From positions 1 to 64,000 of the forward strand of contig CAYVOV010000016.1 in assembly GCA_964453525.1 (NCBI GenBank): DNA of 64,000 nucleotides, written 5' to 3'. The first letter of the stretch is position 1. Each line of letters begins with the position of its first letter. A model generated the notes under the pieces. The model did not search any database and was not told the origin of the DNA. It saw nothing but the letters and a program-made list of their open reading frames with translations. Shown here piece after piece: positions 55,909 through 63,942 of the stretch. The stretch comes from CAYVOV01 sp964453525. GTDB lineage: Bacteria > Chloroflexota > Dehalococcoidia > Dehalococcoidales > UBA2162. The translations under genes and the position numbers were made by a program.

Positions 55909-57816
55909 TTAAAGCTTGTGTGACGGCTCTTTATCGAGGCCGAGCCTCTTCAGGGTTTCCTCAGTGGGAACACCGTTTTCGTCCAGGCCCTTGTGCTGAT
56001 AAAATTCGTCTATCATTTTGGAGAATTTCTCTCTGTCTATACATAGACCGCGCACAGACGGAATGCCGAGAGCGTTCGGTAAATCAAAGTAACGGTCAAC
56101 CAGCCAGTCGTCTTTTTTGGCCATACCTTCTCTGAGATTGAACATTCTCTCCATCATGTTTGCCCGTTCGGCGGCCGTCCAGATATCTTTCGGGCTCATC
56201 TCCAGGCCGGTAATAAGATATATCAGCTTGGACCATTCTTCAAAGTTGGGATGAGTGGCCCCCAGGAAGGTGGTATGGTACTTGCAGATACCGAGGCTGT
56301 CAACTGCCATGTAGCAGTTCTCATGCCAGAAGACCTGCCAGGGTTTTCCTTCGTAGTCGCGGTAATCGGAGGTCAGGGGTCCGTCATAAGGAACGGGCTG
56401 ACTGTAAATCTTTCTCAGTACCGGTTCCGGCAGGTGATAAAGGTCGATTGCCGGTCGGCTTCTCAGATGGTCGTTGCCACGTGATGAAGTGGCGATATTC
56501 AGTGCCAGAGCAGGGGTAGCTTTTTCATCGGAGTTCATCTGCCCCATGCCCTTGACACCAACCCAGTGCTTTATTGAATCTCTGCCAATTATCTCGGCGG
56601 CGCGGTGTCCGCCTTCCGCCAGGATATTACCCAGCCCTTCTCTCTCACCGATTTGCCGTGTTAGTTCAAGGACTGCTTCGTGGTTGCCCCATCTCAGTTC
56701 CAGTCCGCCGGTGTCCTCATCCGTCAGGATACCCTCTTCATAAAGCTCTATCGCCCAGGCGATAATGTTACCGACTTCCAGGACGTCTATTCCGTAAAGA
56801 TTGGTCAGGTGGGTTCCCTCCAGGATGGCTTTGGTGTCCCGGCAGCCAACTATCGAGCCGAAAGAGACCTGGTGGGTATATTCGGGACCTTCATCGTAAT
56901 CTCCGGCATATGGTCCGTCCGGGATGACGAACTTGCCTCTGCAATGTACACCACAGCCCCAGCAGCCTGCCATGCCGATGATGTATTCGTCAATGGCTTC
57001 TGCTTCCACTGCATCGGAATGCTCAAGCTGGTTGAGAAGGGTATTATGAGTATTGACAAGACCCTGGGTGTTTGTGGCGCCGAAGATAAACGGTGTGCCC
57101 AGTCTGCCCTGTGTCTTGCTGACCTTTGAGGTGGTGATTTGTGACATGAACTCCCGGCCGTAGTCAAGGGCTTCCTGGGGATGCGCCAGAGTAATGTCCA
57201 TTGTGCCTCTGGCGGCAACTGCCTTGAGGTTCTTCGAGCCGAGTACGGCTCCCATCCCGGTCCTGCCTCCGGAATTCTTCGGGCCGGTCATTACATTGGC
57301 GAACCGTACCAGCTTTTCGCCTCCCGGACCAATGGTCAGTACTTTGACATCCCGGTCACCCAGTTCATTCCGGATAGCCAGTTGGGCATCAAAGACATAC
57401 CGTCCCCAGATATCCTTGGCGTCCCTGATTTCGATTTCTCCATTATGCGCCCAGAGATAGACTGGGTTCGGGGCTTTGCCGGTTATTACCAGGTGGTCGA
57501 AGCCGGCCCACCTCAGCTCCGGTGTGAAAAAGCCTCCGCCGTTGCAGCTACCATAGTAGTTTGTCAGCGGTGATTTGGCACAAACGTGAACCCGGCAGGC
57601 AGCCGATGCCGGTGTGCCCACCAGAAGACCGGCGCTTATTATGGCTACATTCTCCGGGCCGAGGGCATCAATCCCCGGTTTGATGTGGTTATACAGCAGG
57701 TAAGCATCCAGCCCCCGGCTGCCGATAAACCTTTTACGGAAATCAACCGGTATCGGCTTGGTCTCAATATTGCCGGAGGTTAAATCTATATACGCTATCT
57801 TCCTGTTCAGCGCCAT
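55909..57816 (-). CDS. AOR-family tungsten oxidoreductase (possible BamB counterpart)
   Basis: A 635-residue AOR-family catalytic subunit. The pterin-binding start KIAYIDLTSGNIETKPIP and FIGSRGLDAYLLYN, the central GGRTGMGAVLGSKNLKAVAARG, and cluster cysteines in GCWGCGVHCRGKF and DSLGICKYHTTF are present. It differs clearly from the AOR at 23669. The neighbourhood (ferredoxin, MoaD, LUD/HdrB pair, had-oah-dch) resembles the BamB setting of class II, ATP-independent benzoyl-CoA reductase. Sequence alone does not settle this; a plain aldehyde oxidoreductase remains possible. Confidence 0.88.
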   Translation of the reverse strand: MALNRKIAYIDLTSGNIETKPIPVDFRKRFIGSRGLDAYLLYNHIKPGIDALGPENVAIISAGLLVGTPASAACRVHVCAKSPLTNYYGSCNGGGFFTPELRWAGFDHLVITGKAPNPVYLWAHNGEIEIRDAKDIWGRYVFDAQLAIRNELGDRDVKVLTIGPGGEKLVRFANVMTGPKNSGGRTGMGAVLGSKNLKAVAARGTMDITLAHPQEALDYGREFMSQITTSKVSKTQGRLGTPFIFGATNTQGLVNTHNTLLNQLEHSDAVEAEAIDEYIIGMAGCWGCGVHCRGKFVIPDGPYAGDYDEGPEYTHQVSFGSIVGCRDTKAILEGTHLTNLYGIDVLEVGNIIAWAIELYEEGILTDEDTGGLELRWGNHEAVLELTRQIGEREGLGNILAEGGHRAAEIIGRDSIKHWVGVKGMGQMNSDEKATPALALNIATSSRGNDHLRSRPAIDLYHLPEPVLRKIYSQPVPYDGPLTSDYRDYEGKPWQVFWHENCYMAVDSLGICKYHTTFLGATHPNFEEWSKLIYLITGLEMSPKDIWTAAERANMMERMFNLREGMAKKDDWLVDRYFDLPNALGIPSVRGLCIDREKFSKMIDEFYQHKGLDENGVPTEETLKRLGLDKEPSHKL

Positions 57817-57820
57817 AGTT

Positions 57821-58075
57821 CTATTTCTCCTTCTTTCCTTTTTTCATCATTTGCTCGGTCAGTTTGCGGTCGGTCTCCCAGACGGGACCGCGAATTCTGG
57901 GAAAGTCAGGTCCCATATTCCAGGACAGTCTCCACTCGAAACCGCATTTCGGACACGCTGCCTGCTTGGCGCCCGATGGAAAAGAAATTCTCTCGAAGCA
58001 TTGCAGACACCTTACGCTGCCCATACTCCTGGTTTTCATCAAGCTATGCATTGTGGTTTCTTTTTCTTCACTCAC
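57821..58075 (-). CDS. Small zinc-ribbon protein next to the AOR gene
   Basis: An 84-residue protein with C23-x2-C26 and C41-x2-C44 (VRCLQC, AACPKCGFEWRL) and a basic tail. Its stop is 4 bp before the AOR start, so the two are probably co-translated. I do not recognise the family. A maturation or metal-binding role for the AOR is possible by position only. Confidence 0.6.
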   Translation of the reverse strand: MSEEKETTMHSLMKTRSMGSVRCLQCFERISFPSGAKQAACPKCGFEWRLSWNMGPDFPRIRGPVWETDRKLTEQMMKKGKKEK

Positions 58076-58178
58076 GGATTTCTCCTTTCTCGGAATTCAG
58101 TTCTGACTGGATTCCATTTATAATGATACCAATCCAATAGGAATAGTGTCAATTTATCGTGCCTCTTTGGGATCTCCT

Positions 58179-59750
58179 TTAAAGGTTAATATTTGAGTAT
58201 TTCCGCCAGGGACGAGCTTTGAATGTCCTGTGGTCCTTGTCCTTTTCTGCCAGAACGTCCAGCGCCTGGTTTATTACCTTCCTGGTATCGCTCGGCATAA
58301 TTACATCATCTATATAACCTCTCTCGGCTCCGCAATACGGATTTTCGTAGATGTCAGCGTACTCCTGTATTCTCTTGGCTCTTGTTTCTTCAGGGTTTTC
58401 TGATTCCCGTATCTCCCGGGCGAAGATGACGCTGGCCGCAGTCTCGGCACCGACAATGGTGACCTGTGCCGTCGGCCAGGCAAAGACAAGGTCGGCGCCG
58501 ATGCCTTTGTCAAGCATGCCGTAGTGAGCGCCGGCATATGACTTCCTCAGTATTATCGATATCAGCGGTATTGAGGCGTCGGCCCAGGCAAAGAGTAGTT
58601 TGGCGCCGTGACGCAGGATGCCTTTCCAGTCCTGGTCTGAACCTATCATATATCCGGGACAGTCTCCGAGAGTGACTACTGGAATATTAAAGAGGTCGCA
58701 GAACCTGACAAACCTTGCCCCTTTATCGGCGGCGTTAATATCAATCGTTCCTGCCATTTGCATCGGCTGGTTCGCCCACAAGCCTACCACCCGACCATTA
58801 AACCGGGCGAAGCCGGTGATTACCATCCTGGCATGGTGTTTTAATGTCTCGAAGAAATAACCGTCATCAACTATTGCCCTGATTACTTTATACATGTCAT
58901 AAGGCCGTTTAGGGCTATCGGGAATGATGGTATTAAGCTCGGGAATTTCCCGGTAGGGGTCGTCCTTTGTCTCAATGCGGGGTGGAGTCTCCATATTGTT
59001 GGAAGGTAACAGGGACAGGAGTTCCTTTGTTTTATCAAGGGTATCCTTATCGTCATCAGCGACGATATGCGTCTGGCCTGATTTTTCAGCGTGGGCTTTC
59101 CATCCCGATAGTTCCTCAAGTGAAATCTTTTCTCCCAGCTGTGTTTCTACAAAGGCGGGACCGGCAATGCCCATAAAGCCGGTATCTTTACACTGGATGA
59201 GGAAGTCCTGCATTATCGGGTGGTATGCCTGTCCACCCAGGCAGGGGCCCATCAGAAGGGCTATCTGCGGGACTATGCCGGATGCCTGTATCTGGGCACG
59301 GAACAACTGACCGTACATTTCCAGGGTGTCCATTCCTTCCTGGAGCCGGGCACCGCCGGAGTCGTTCATGCCGACCAGCGGCCAGCCCATTTCCTTGGCA
59401 AAGTTGATTGCCCTGATTTCCTTCAGGCCGTGATATTCGCCGAAGGTCCCGGCCAGAGCCATATAGTCTTCGGCGAAGGCAACAACGGGTCTGCCGTTCA
59501 CCAGGCCGTAACCTGTCACTACTCCCTCCGCCGGTACTTCTCGCTTGTCCATGCCGAAGTGTACTTGGCGGTGTTTGACGAAAAGGCCAATCTCGGTAAA
59601 GGTGCCAGGGTCAAAGAAATAATCTATCCTCTCCCTGGCTGTCCACTGTCCTCCCTTGTGGCGCTTCTCGATAGCCTCGGCGCCTCCCATCTCCATTATT
59701 TTCGCTCTTCGACGTTTATATTCCTCAATCAGTTCTTCTGTTGTCGCCAT
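58179..59750 (-). CDS. Acyl-CoA carboxyltransferase, biotin-dependent beta-type subunit
   Basis: A 523-residue carboxyltransferase, standard length for PccB/MmdA. The N half has GGQWTARERIDYFFDPGTF, AEDYMALAGTFGEYHG and NDSGGARLQEGMDTL (oxyanion region). The C half has GLWANQPMQMAGTIDINAADKGARFVRFCD and LRKSYAGAHYGM. It moves carboxyl groups between biotin and an acyl-CoA. In this context glutaconyl-CoA decarboxylation or propionyl/methylmalonyl-CoA turnover is plausible. No biotin carrier or biotin carboxylase gene is adjacent. Confidence 0.9.
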   Translation of the reverse strand: MATTEELIEEYKRRRAKIMEMGGAEAIEKRHKGGQWTARERIDYFFDPGTFTEIGLFVKHRQVHFGMDKREVPAEGVVTGYGLVNGRPVVAFAEDYMALAGTFGEYHGLKEIRAINFAKEMGWPLVGMNDSGGARLQEGMDTLEMYGQLFRAQIQASGIVPQIALLMGPCLGGQAYHPIMQDFLIQCKDTGFMGIAGPAFVETQLGEKISLEELSGWKAHAEKSGQTHIVADDDKDTLDKTKELLSLLPSNNMETPPRIETKDDPYREIPELNTIIPDSPKRPYDMYKVIRAIVDDGYFFETLKHHARMVITGFARFNGRVVGLWANQPMQMAGTIDINAADKGARFVRFCDLFNIPVVTLGDCPGYMIGSDQDWKGILRHGAKLLFAWADASIPLISIILRKSYAGAHYGMLDKGIGADLVFAWPTAQVTIVGAETAASVIFAREIRESENPEETRAKRIQEYADIYENPYCGAERGYIDDVIMPSDTRKVINQALDVLAEKDKDHRTFKARPWRKYSNINL

Positions 59751-59803
59751 TTTTCATTCCCCCTCATTTCCGACGGTGCATTATTATACTTTTTGGTAGT
59801 TAA

Positions 59804-59893
59804 TGTCATTGCGAGCCCCGATTAAATCGGGGCGAAGCAATCTCTATTTATATCCATATAGATTATTTCGTCGCTGCGCTCCTCATAATGACA
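59804..59893. repeat. Family C palindromic repeat
   Basis: Starts TGTCATTGCGAGCCCCG, contains GGGGCGAAGCAATCTC and ends CTCCTCATAATGACA. Confidence 0.75.
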
Positions 59894-59916
59894 ATTGTAA
59901 ATGATATATGCGGGTT

Positions 59917-61050
59917 TTATAAGCCCATCTCCTGGGCGACCATCTCCCGGTAATAATCGGAACTGCCGAGAGTGAGAGTAGCCTCCTTAGCGCGCTTGGT
60001 GTAGTACTGCAGGTCATGGTCTATCGTAACGCCGATAGCGCCGTGAATCTGGTGGGCCAGCGCCGCAAACCTCTCGAAGGCTTCATTAATCCAGGTTTTG
60101 GCTATTGCCACTTCTTTTTGACACTGCATACCCTCACTCAGCATCCAGGCTGCCTGGTAGGTACTGTACCTTGAGCCATCAACATCGATTGCCATATTGG
60201 CACAGTAGTGCTGTATCACCTGAAAGCTGCCTATCGGGCGGTCGTACTGTTTTCTCTCCTTGGCATACTCAACAGTCATGTCCAGTACCGTCTCCATGGC
60301 TCCGATTACAGTACAGCATTTTGCTACCGTTGCTTTTTCAATAATATTCTTAACCGGTTCCCATCCTTTGTTCAGTTCACCGAGAATATTCTCTTTCGGT
60401 ACTTTGACCTTGTCAAAAACAACCTCGCAGAGTTTATCGTTAGCCATTGTTTTCAGCACCGTGCTGCTTATGCCGGCGCTCTTGGCATCGACAATGAACA
60501 GGGTAATGCCGGCTTCGGCTTCAGCATTATCATCGGTCCGGGCGGCGCAGAGTATATAATCGGCAAAGTTGGCGTCCGGGACGAAGAGCTTGGTGCCGTC
60601 TATTACGTAGCCATCGCCATCGGCAGTTGCCTTAACCCGGATTGAGGCGGCATCATACCCGGCACTGGCTTCGGTTAAAGCCAGGGTGAAAATAGCCTCA
60701 CCGTTAGCAATCTTTGGCAGGTATTCCTGTTTTTGCGCGTCTGTTCCCGCATCAAGTATCGGCAGACCGCCGAGGACCACCGTCGAGAAGAACGGACCGG
60801 GCAGACAGGCCCGCCCTGTTTCCTCGAGCAGCACTGACAGGTCAAGGAAGCTCATCTCACTCCCGCCGTATTCCTCCGGAAACACCAGCCCCATCCAGCC
60901 CAGTTCCGCCATCTCGGCATACATTTCCGGTGAGTAGCCTTTCTCGTCCTCTTCCATCGCTTTAACATGTGTTTTCGGGCACTTGTCGGTGAGGAAGTCA
61001 CGAGCCATCGTTCTCAGCATTTCCTGTTCTTCAGAAAGGGTGAAATCCAT
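59917..61050 (-). CDS. Acyl-CoA dehydrogenase subunit (small, PimD-like)
   Basis: A 377-residue acyl-CoA dehydrogenase. The N-terminal FTLSEEQEMLRTMARDFLTD, FALALTEASAGYD-type flavin segment and GAIGVTIDHDLQYY are present. At the place where short-chain acyl-CoA dehydrogenases have their catalytic glutamate (YEGT), it has TLTLGSSDYYR, with no acidic base. That, and the different partner encoded 42 bp upstream, fits the smaller subunit of a heteromeric enzyme such as pimeloyl-CoA dehydrogenase. The substrate is probably a dicarboxylic or alicyclic acyl-CoA. Confidence 0.85.
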   Translation of the reverse strand: MDFTLSEEQEMLRTMARDFLTDKCPKTHVKAMEEDEKGYSPEMYAEMAELGWMGLVFPEEYGGSEMSFLDLSVLLEETGRACLPGPFFSTVVLGGLPILDAGTDAQKQEYLPKIANGEAIFTLALTEASAGYDAASIRVKATADGDGYVIDGTKLFVPDANFADYILCAARTDDNAEAEAGITLFIVDAKSAGISSTVLKTMANDKLCEVVFDKVKVPKENILGELNKGWEPVKNIIEKATVAKCCTVIGAMETVLDMTVEYAKERKQYDRPIGSFQVIQHYCANMAIDVDGSRYSTYQAAWMLSEGMQCQKEVAIAKTWINEAFERFAALAHQIHGAIGVTIDHDLQYYTKRAKEATLTLGSSDYYREMVAQEMGL

Positions 61051-61092
61051 TATTTATCTCCTTCAATCGTTTAACAAAAAACAGCAATTAAG

Positions 61093-62265
61093 TTAACTGG
61101 CCGGTAAGCCAAGTCCTCTTGTGGCGATAACATTCCTCAACACTTCCGATGAGCCGGCCTGAAGGCTGTAGCCTTTCGAACCCAGATATGAGTGGGGAGC
61201 CATACCGAGAATCGGTGCGTATTTGGATTCGGCAATAAGCTGCCCGTAGGGTCCGAGAATATCTATGGCGACACTGGCAAGGTGCTGCTCGAAAGCCGTA
61301 CTATACGCCTTTGCCTTTGATGCCTCCACGTTGGGAGCTTTACCTTCCTCCATAACCATAACTACCCGGTAGGTAAGCAAGCGCCCGATTTCAAACTCGA
61401 CCTGAAGCTGCGCCAGTTTCTGGCGTATCAGCATATCCTTTGACAGGTAGTCTCCATTCCACTTTGTTTCCTTGACGAACCGGACGATTGCATCAAAGAG
61501 AGGGTAGTTACCCATCAAGCGCTCAAGTCCGGCCCTTTCATAGTCAAGCTGGTTGACAACCTGGTAGAAGCCCCGGTTCTTCTCTCCGATGAGGCAGGTA
61601 TTTGGAATCCGCACTCCGTCGAAGAAGACCTCCGCCCAGGCAGTGCTGCCGGTGATATCTATTGTCGGCGTAATAGTAATCCCGGGCAGGTCTGTGGGGA
61701 AGATGAATTCACTGATTCCCCGGTGTTTCGGGACTTCGGGGTCTGTCCTAGCCACCATATAAGTATAGTTCATAAACATTCCGCAGCTTGTCCACATCTT
61801 CTGGCCGTCTATTATGTAATAATCCCCGTCCTCGGTAGCCCTGGTTCGGAGGGATGCCAGGTCAGAGCCGGCTTCCGGTTCGCTCAGACCCAGGCCGACA
61901 TAGGCTTCTCCGGCAATAATTTTAGGGAGCATGTCTCTCTTTTGCTCCTCATTACCGTAGCGGAGGATGCCACCACCAATCTGGCGGTCAGCGAACCAGT
62001 GGCAGGCTGCCGGTGCTCCGTAGCGCAGCATCTCCTCGGTAAGGGTGAGCCGGTCAGTATGAGAGCGGCCTTTTCCGCCATATTCTTCAGGCCAGGTTAA
62101 CCCTATCCAGCCTTTTTCGGCTACCTTTTTAGTGAACTCCGGTGAGTAGCCCTGTATCCAGGCATCGCAGCTTGGCTGCCAGGCTCCTTGGCTGATTTCC
62201 TCTTCAAGGAAATCTCTGACCTCCTGCCTGAATTTTTCCTGCTCTGCGGTAAACGCAAAATCCAT
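61093..62265 (-). CDS. Acyl-CoA dehydrogenase subunit (large, PimC-like)
   Basis: A 390-residue acyl-CoA dehydrogenase with FAFTAEQEKFRQEVRDFLEE, GLGLSEPEAGSDLASLRTRA, KMWTSCGMFMNYTYMVARTD and GSTAWAEVFFDGVRIP. Its ending, YSLQAGSSEVLRNVIATRGL, has alanine where the YEGT base normally stands. It is the first gene of the minus-strand run and is followed by the smaller partner. The pair likely forms a heterotetramer with the base supplied from another helix, as in other two-subunit acyl-CoA dehydrogenases. Confidence 0.88.
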   Translation of the reverse strand: MDFAFTAEQEKFRQEVRDFLEEEISQGAWQPSCDAWIQGYSPEFTKKVAEKGWIGLTWPEEYGGKGRSHTDRLTLTEEMLRYGAPAACHWFADRQIGGGILRYGNEEQKRDMLPKIIAGEAYVGLGLSEPEAGSDLASLRTRATEDGDYYIIDGQKMWTSCGMFMNYTYMVARTDPEVPKHRGISEFIFPTDLPGITITPTIDITGSTAWAEVFFDGVRIPNTCLIGEKNRGFYQVVNQLDYERAGLERLMGNYPLFDAIVRFVKETKWNGDYLSKDMLIRQKLAQLQVEFEIGRLLTYRVVMVMEEGKAPNVEASKAKAYSTAFEQHLASVAIDILGPYGQLIAESKYAPILGMAPHSYLGSKGYSLQAGSSEVLRNVIATRGLGLPAS

Positions 62266-62451
62266 TCAAATGTCTCCTTTCCCCGGTCCGTTTTACAGGA
62301 TATGAATCTCTGAAGTAATCAAGCCTGCATGGCTTTTGTTTATCTTACAGGTCATCACTTTGCGGGCGTAATCAATAGAGCGGATTTACGGTGACAGGGC
62401 ATCCGGTTTTATCCGAAAAATTACCCGATATTATGGCTACCAACTATGCCC

Positions 62452-62479
62452 GTAATATAATACACGATTTTTTTGTAAA
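62452..62479 (-). promoter_or_regulatory. Possible promoter for the acyl-CoA dehydrogenase operon
   Basis: Minus strand: TTTACA (62479-62474), 16-bp spacer, TATTAC (62457-62452). The leader to the ATG at 62265 would be about 180 nt, with no other recognised structure. Confidence 0.35.
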
Positions 62480-62500
62480 CTTAAAGGGATTGGTACGATG

Positions 62501-62817
62501 GATTCTTCTTAATCTTAGTTGGAGACCCTTCGACAAGCTCAGGGGGCCTTGCCTCAAAAGTCATTCTTGAGTCCGCCTCTGGCGGACGAAGAATCTCAGG
62601 GTGGGGAGTCAAGGGAATCCCCACCCTGAGACCCTTCGCTACGCTCCAGGGTGACAGGAACACATGACTTTTAGGGCAAGACTAGCTCGGGGTGAGTGGG
62701 AATGAATGCCGCTCATGGTGAGCAGTTAGCCTGTCCTGAGCGAAGCCGAAGGAAACCATAGCGGCGAAAGAAATATTGATATTCATTGTTGCTTGTGCAA
62801 CCATGATTAAGTAAAAG
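62501..62817 (-). repeat. Family E repeat, copy with target duplication and nested family B element
   Basis: The element is flanked on both sides by the exact 9-bp GGTACGATG (62492-62500 and 62818-62826), a clear target-site duplication. It begins GATTCTTCTTAATC and ends TTAAGTAAAAG. Removing the nested element and its duplication leaves 169 bp almost identical to 46913-47085 in inverted orientation. Confidence 0.8.
62545..62683 (+). repeat. Family B MITE-like element nested in family E
   Basis: A 139-bp copy. It is bracketed by AGCTCAGGG and AGCTCGGGG, a 9-bp duplication with one mismatch. Removing it and one duplicate restores CAAGCTCAGGGTGAGTGGG, as in the uninterrupted family E copy. Its ends GGCCTTGCCTCAAAAGTC and GACTTTTAGGGCAAGACT are inverted repeats. 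This is the best evidence that family B moves by transposition. Confidence 0.85.
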
Positions 62818-62981
62818 GGTACGATGAAATCGCTTTATGGCAATTAATACCGGCATTTTATATAATAGCGGGAAAAAGAAGAAGTGTTACTTATACGGGG
62901 GATGTTGCTGTAGAGGATGATTTTCCTGATGATTTCGCTTTAAGGCTCTGTCAGGAAATCCGTGAAAAAGGATAGACCGTT

Positions 62982-63416
62982 GTGAAGATTAAATTGAATG
63001 AAGAATTAGTCGCTCCCTGCGGACTGAATTGCGGGGTCTGCAAGTATTATTTAGCTAAAGAGAGAGGGATGTATAAAACCAAATCTGCGGGATGCGCAGG
63101 ATGTTTGCCGGGGAAAAGGGAATGCAGGTTAATCAAGGATAGCTGTGAACAATATGGTAAAAATAATATCCGGTTTTGCTTTGAGTGCGGTGATTTCCCC
63201 TGTAAAAGAATTGAGAAGCTGGAGAAACGCTATACGGCCAAGTACCATACGAGTCCTGTTAACAACTTAATACTGATTCGCAATGGCGGCCTGAGTCAAT
63301 GGCTTTTAGCAGAAGAAGAAAAATGGAGATGTCCGCAATGCGGCGGGACAATATCCATGCATGACGGCACATGCTATGACTGCTGGTACATAAGCAAGGA
63401 GTATCGAAATGAATGA
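62982..63416 (+). CDS. DUF3795-like cysteine-rich protein
   Basis: A 144-residue protein with the N-terminal APCGLNCGVCKYYLA, then AGCAGCLPGKRECRL and the FCFECGDFPCKRIEKLEKRY block, the DUF3795 pattern. A second zinc-ribbon-like pair sits at the end (RCPQCGGT, DGTCYDCWY). The start is GTG 62982 behind AAGGA. It overlaps the acetyltransferase frame by 8 bp. The function is unknown. Confidence 0.85.
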   Translation: MKIKLNEELVAPCGLNCGVCKYYLAKERGMYKTKSAGCAGCLPGKRECRLIKDSCEQYGKNNIRFCFECGDFPCKRIEKLEKRYTAKYHTSPVNNLILIRNGGLSQWLLAEEEKWRCPQCGGTISMHDGTCYDCWYISKEYRNE

Positions 63417-63941
63417 GATAGAGATAATCGACACTGATGCAGATAGTATTCATAGTTACGGCTTTTGCGGTTATAAAAGTGCCAGGCAGGAGGGATACAG
63501 CCGCAAGTTTGACTGGTTGAAGCAGCGTTTCCCGGAAGGGATGAAGTTCAAGGTTCTCAATTCGGCAAATGACGGTGCCGTTGGTTTTATCGAATATATT
63601 CCCGGTGAATACGCCTGGCGTGCCGTTGATGCTGCGGGGTATATGATAATACACTGTATCGCCAATCTTTATAAAAAATACCGGGACAAGGGATATGGCG
63701 CTCTTTTGTTGGCTCAGACCAGTGCCCGTATGTAGTCAAGGGTATCAGGGATATAACTGATACTGCCATTAAGAAGTATGGTCTTAAACCGCAGGTCATA
63801 GAGCTCCGGAGTAGCAGGGAGGCGCAGGATGTCCCCTGGCCGTTTGCCAGCTTCGGCTTGGTACTAAACGGGAAGCTGGTTGCTGACCACCCGATAAGCG
63901 CCTGGAGGTTTATGAATATAATGGAAAAAGAGGTGAGTTAG
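63409..63941 (+). pseudogene. YoaP-type GNAT acetyltransferase with internal deletion and frameshift
   Basis: Frame one (63409-63735) encodes a GNAT N-terminal half with YGFCGYKSARQEGY, KFKVLNSANDGAVGFIEYIP and YRDKGYGALLL, and then stops. A second frame, from about 63711 to 63941, encodes SDQCPYVVKGI through ELRSSREAQD and KLVADHPISAWRFMNIM, the C-terminal part of the same protein family. The two join near 63700-63715. About 60 residues between the acetyl-CoA loop and the DQCPY segment appear to be missing, judging from remembered homologues. A deletion is likely; an assembly error is the alternative. Confidence 0.65.
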
Positions 63942-63942
63942 C

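Noticed and set aside
63409..63735. The 108-residue frame as a complete acetyltransferase
   Set aside because: It stops right after the acetyl-CoA loop, and the rest of the family's C-terminus continues in another frame just downstream.
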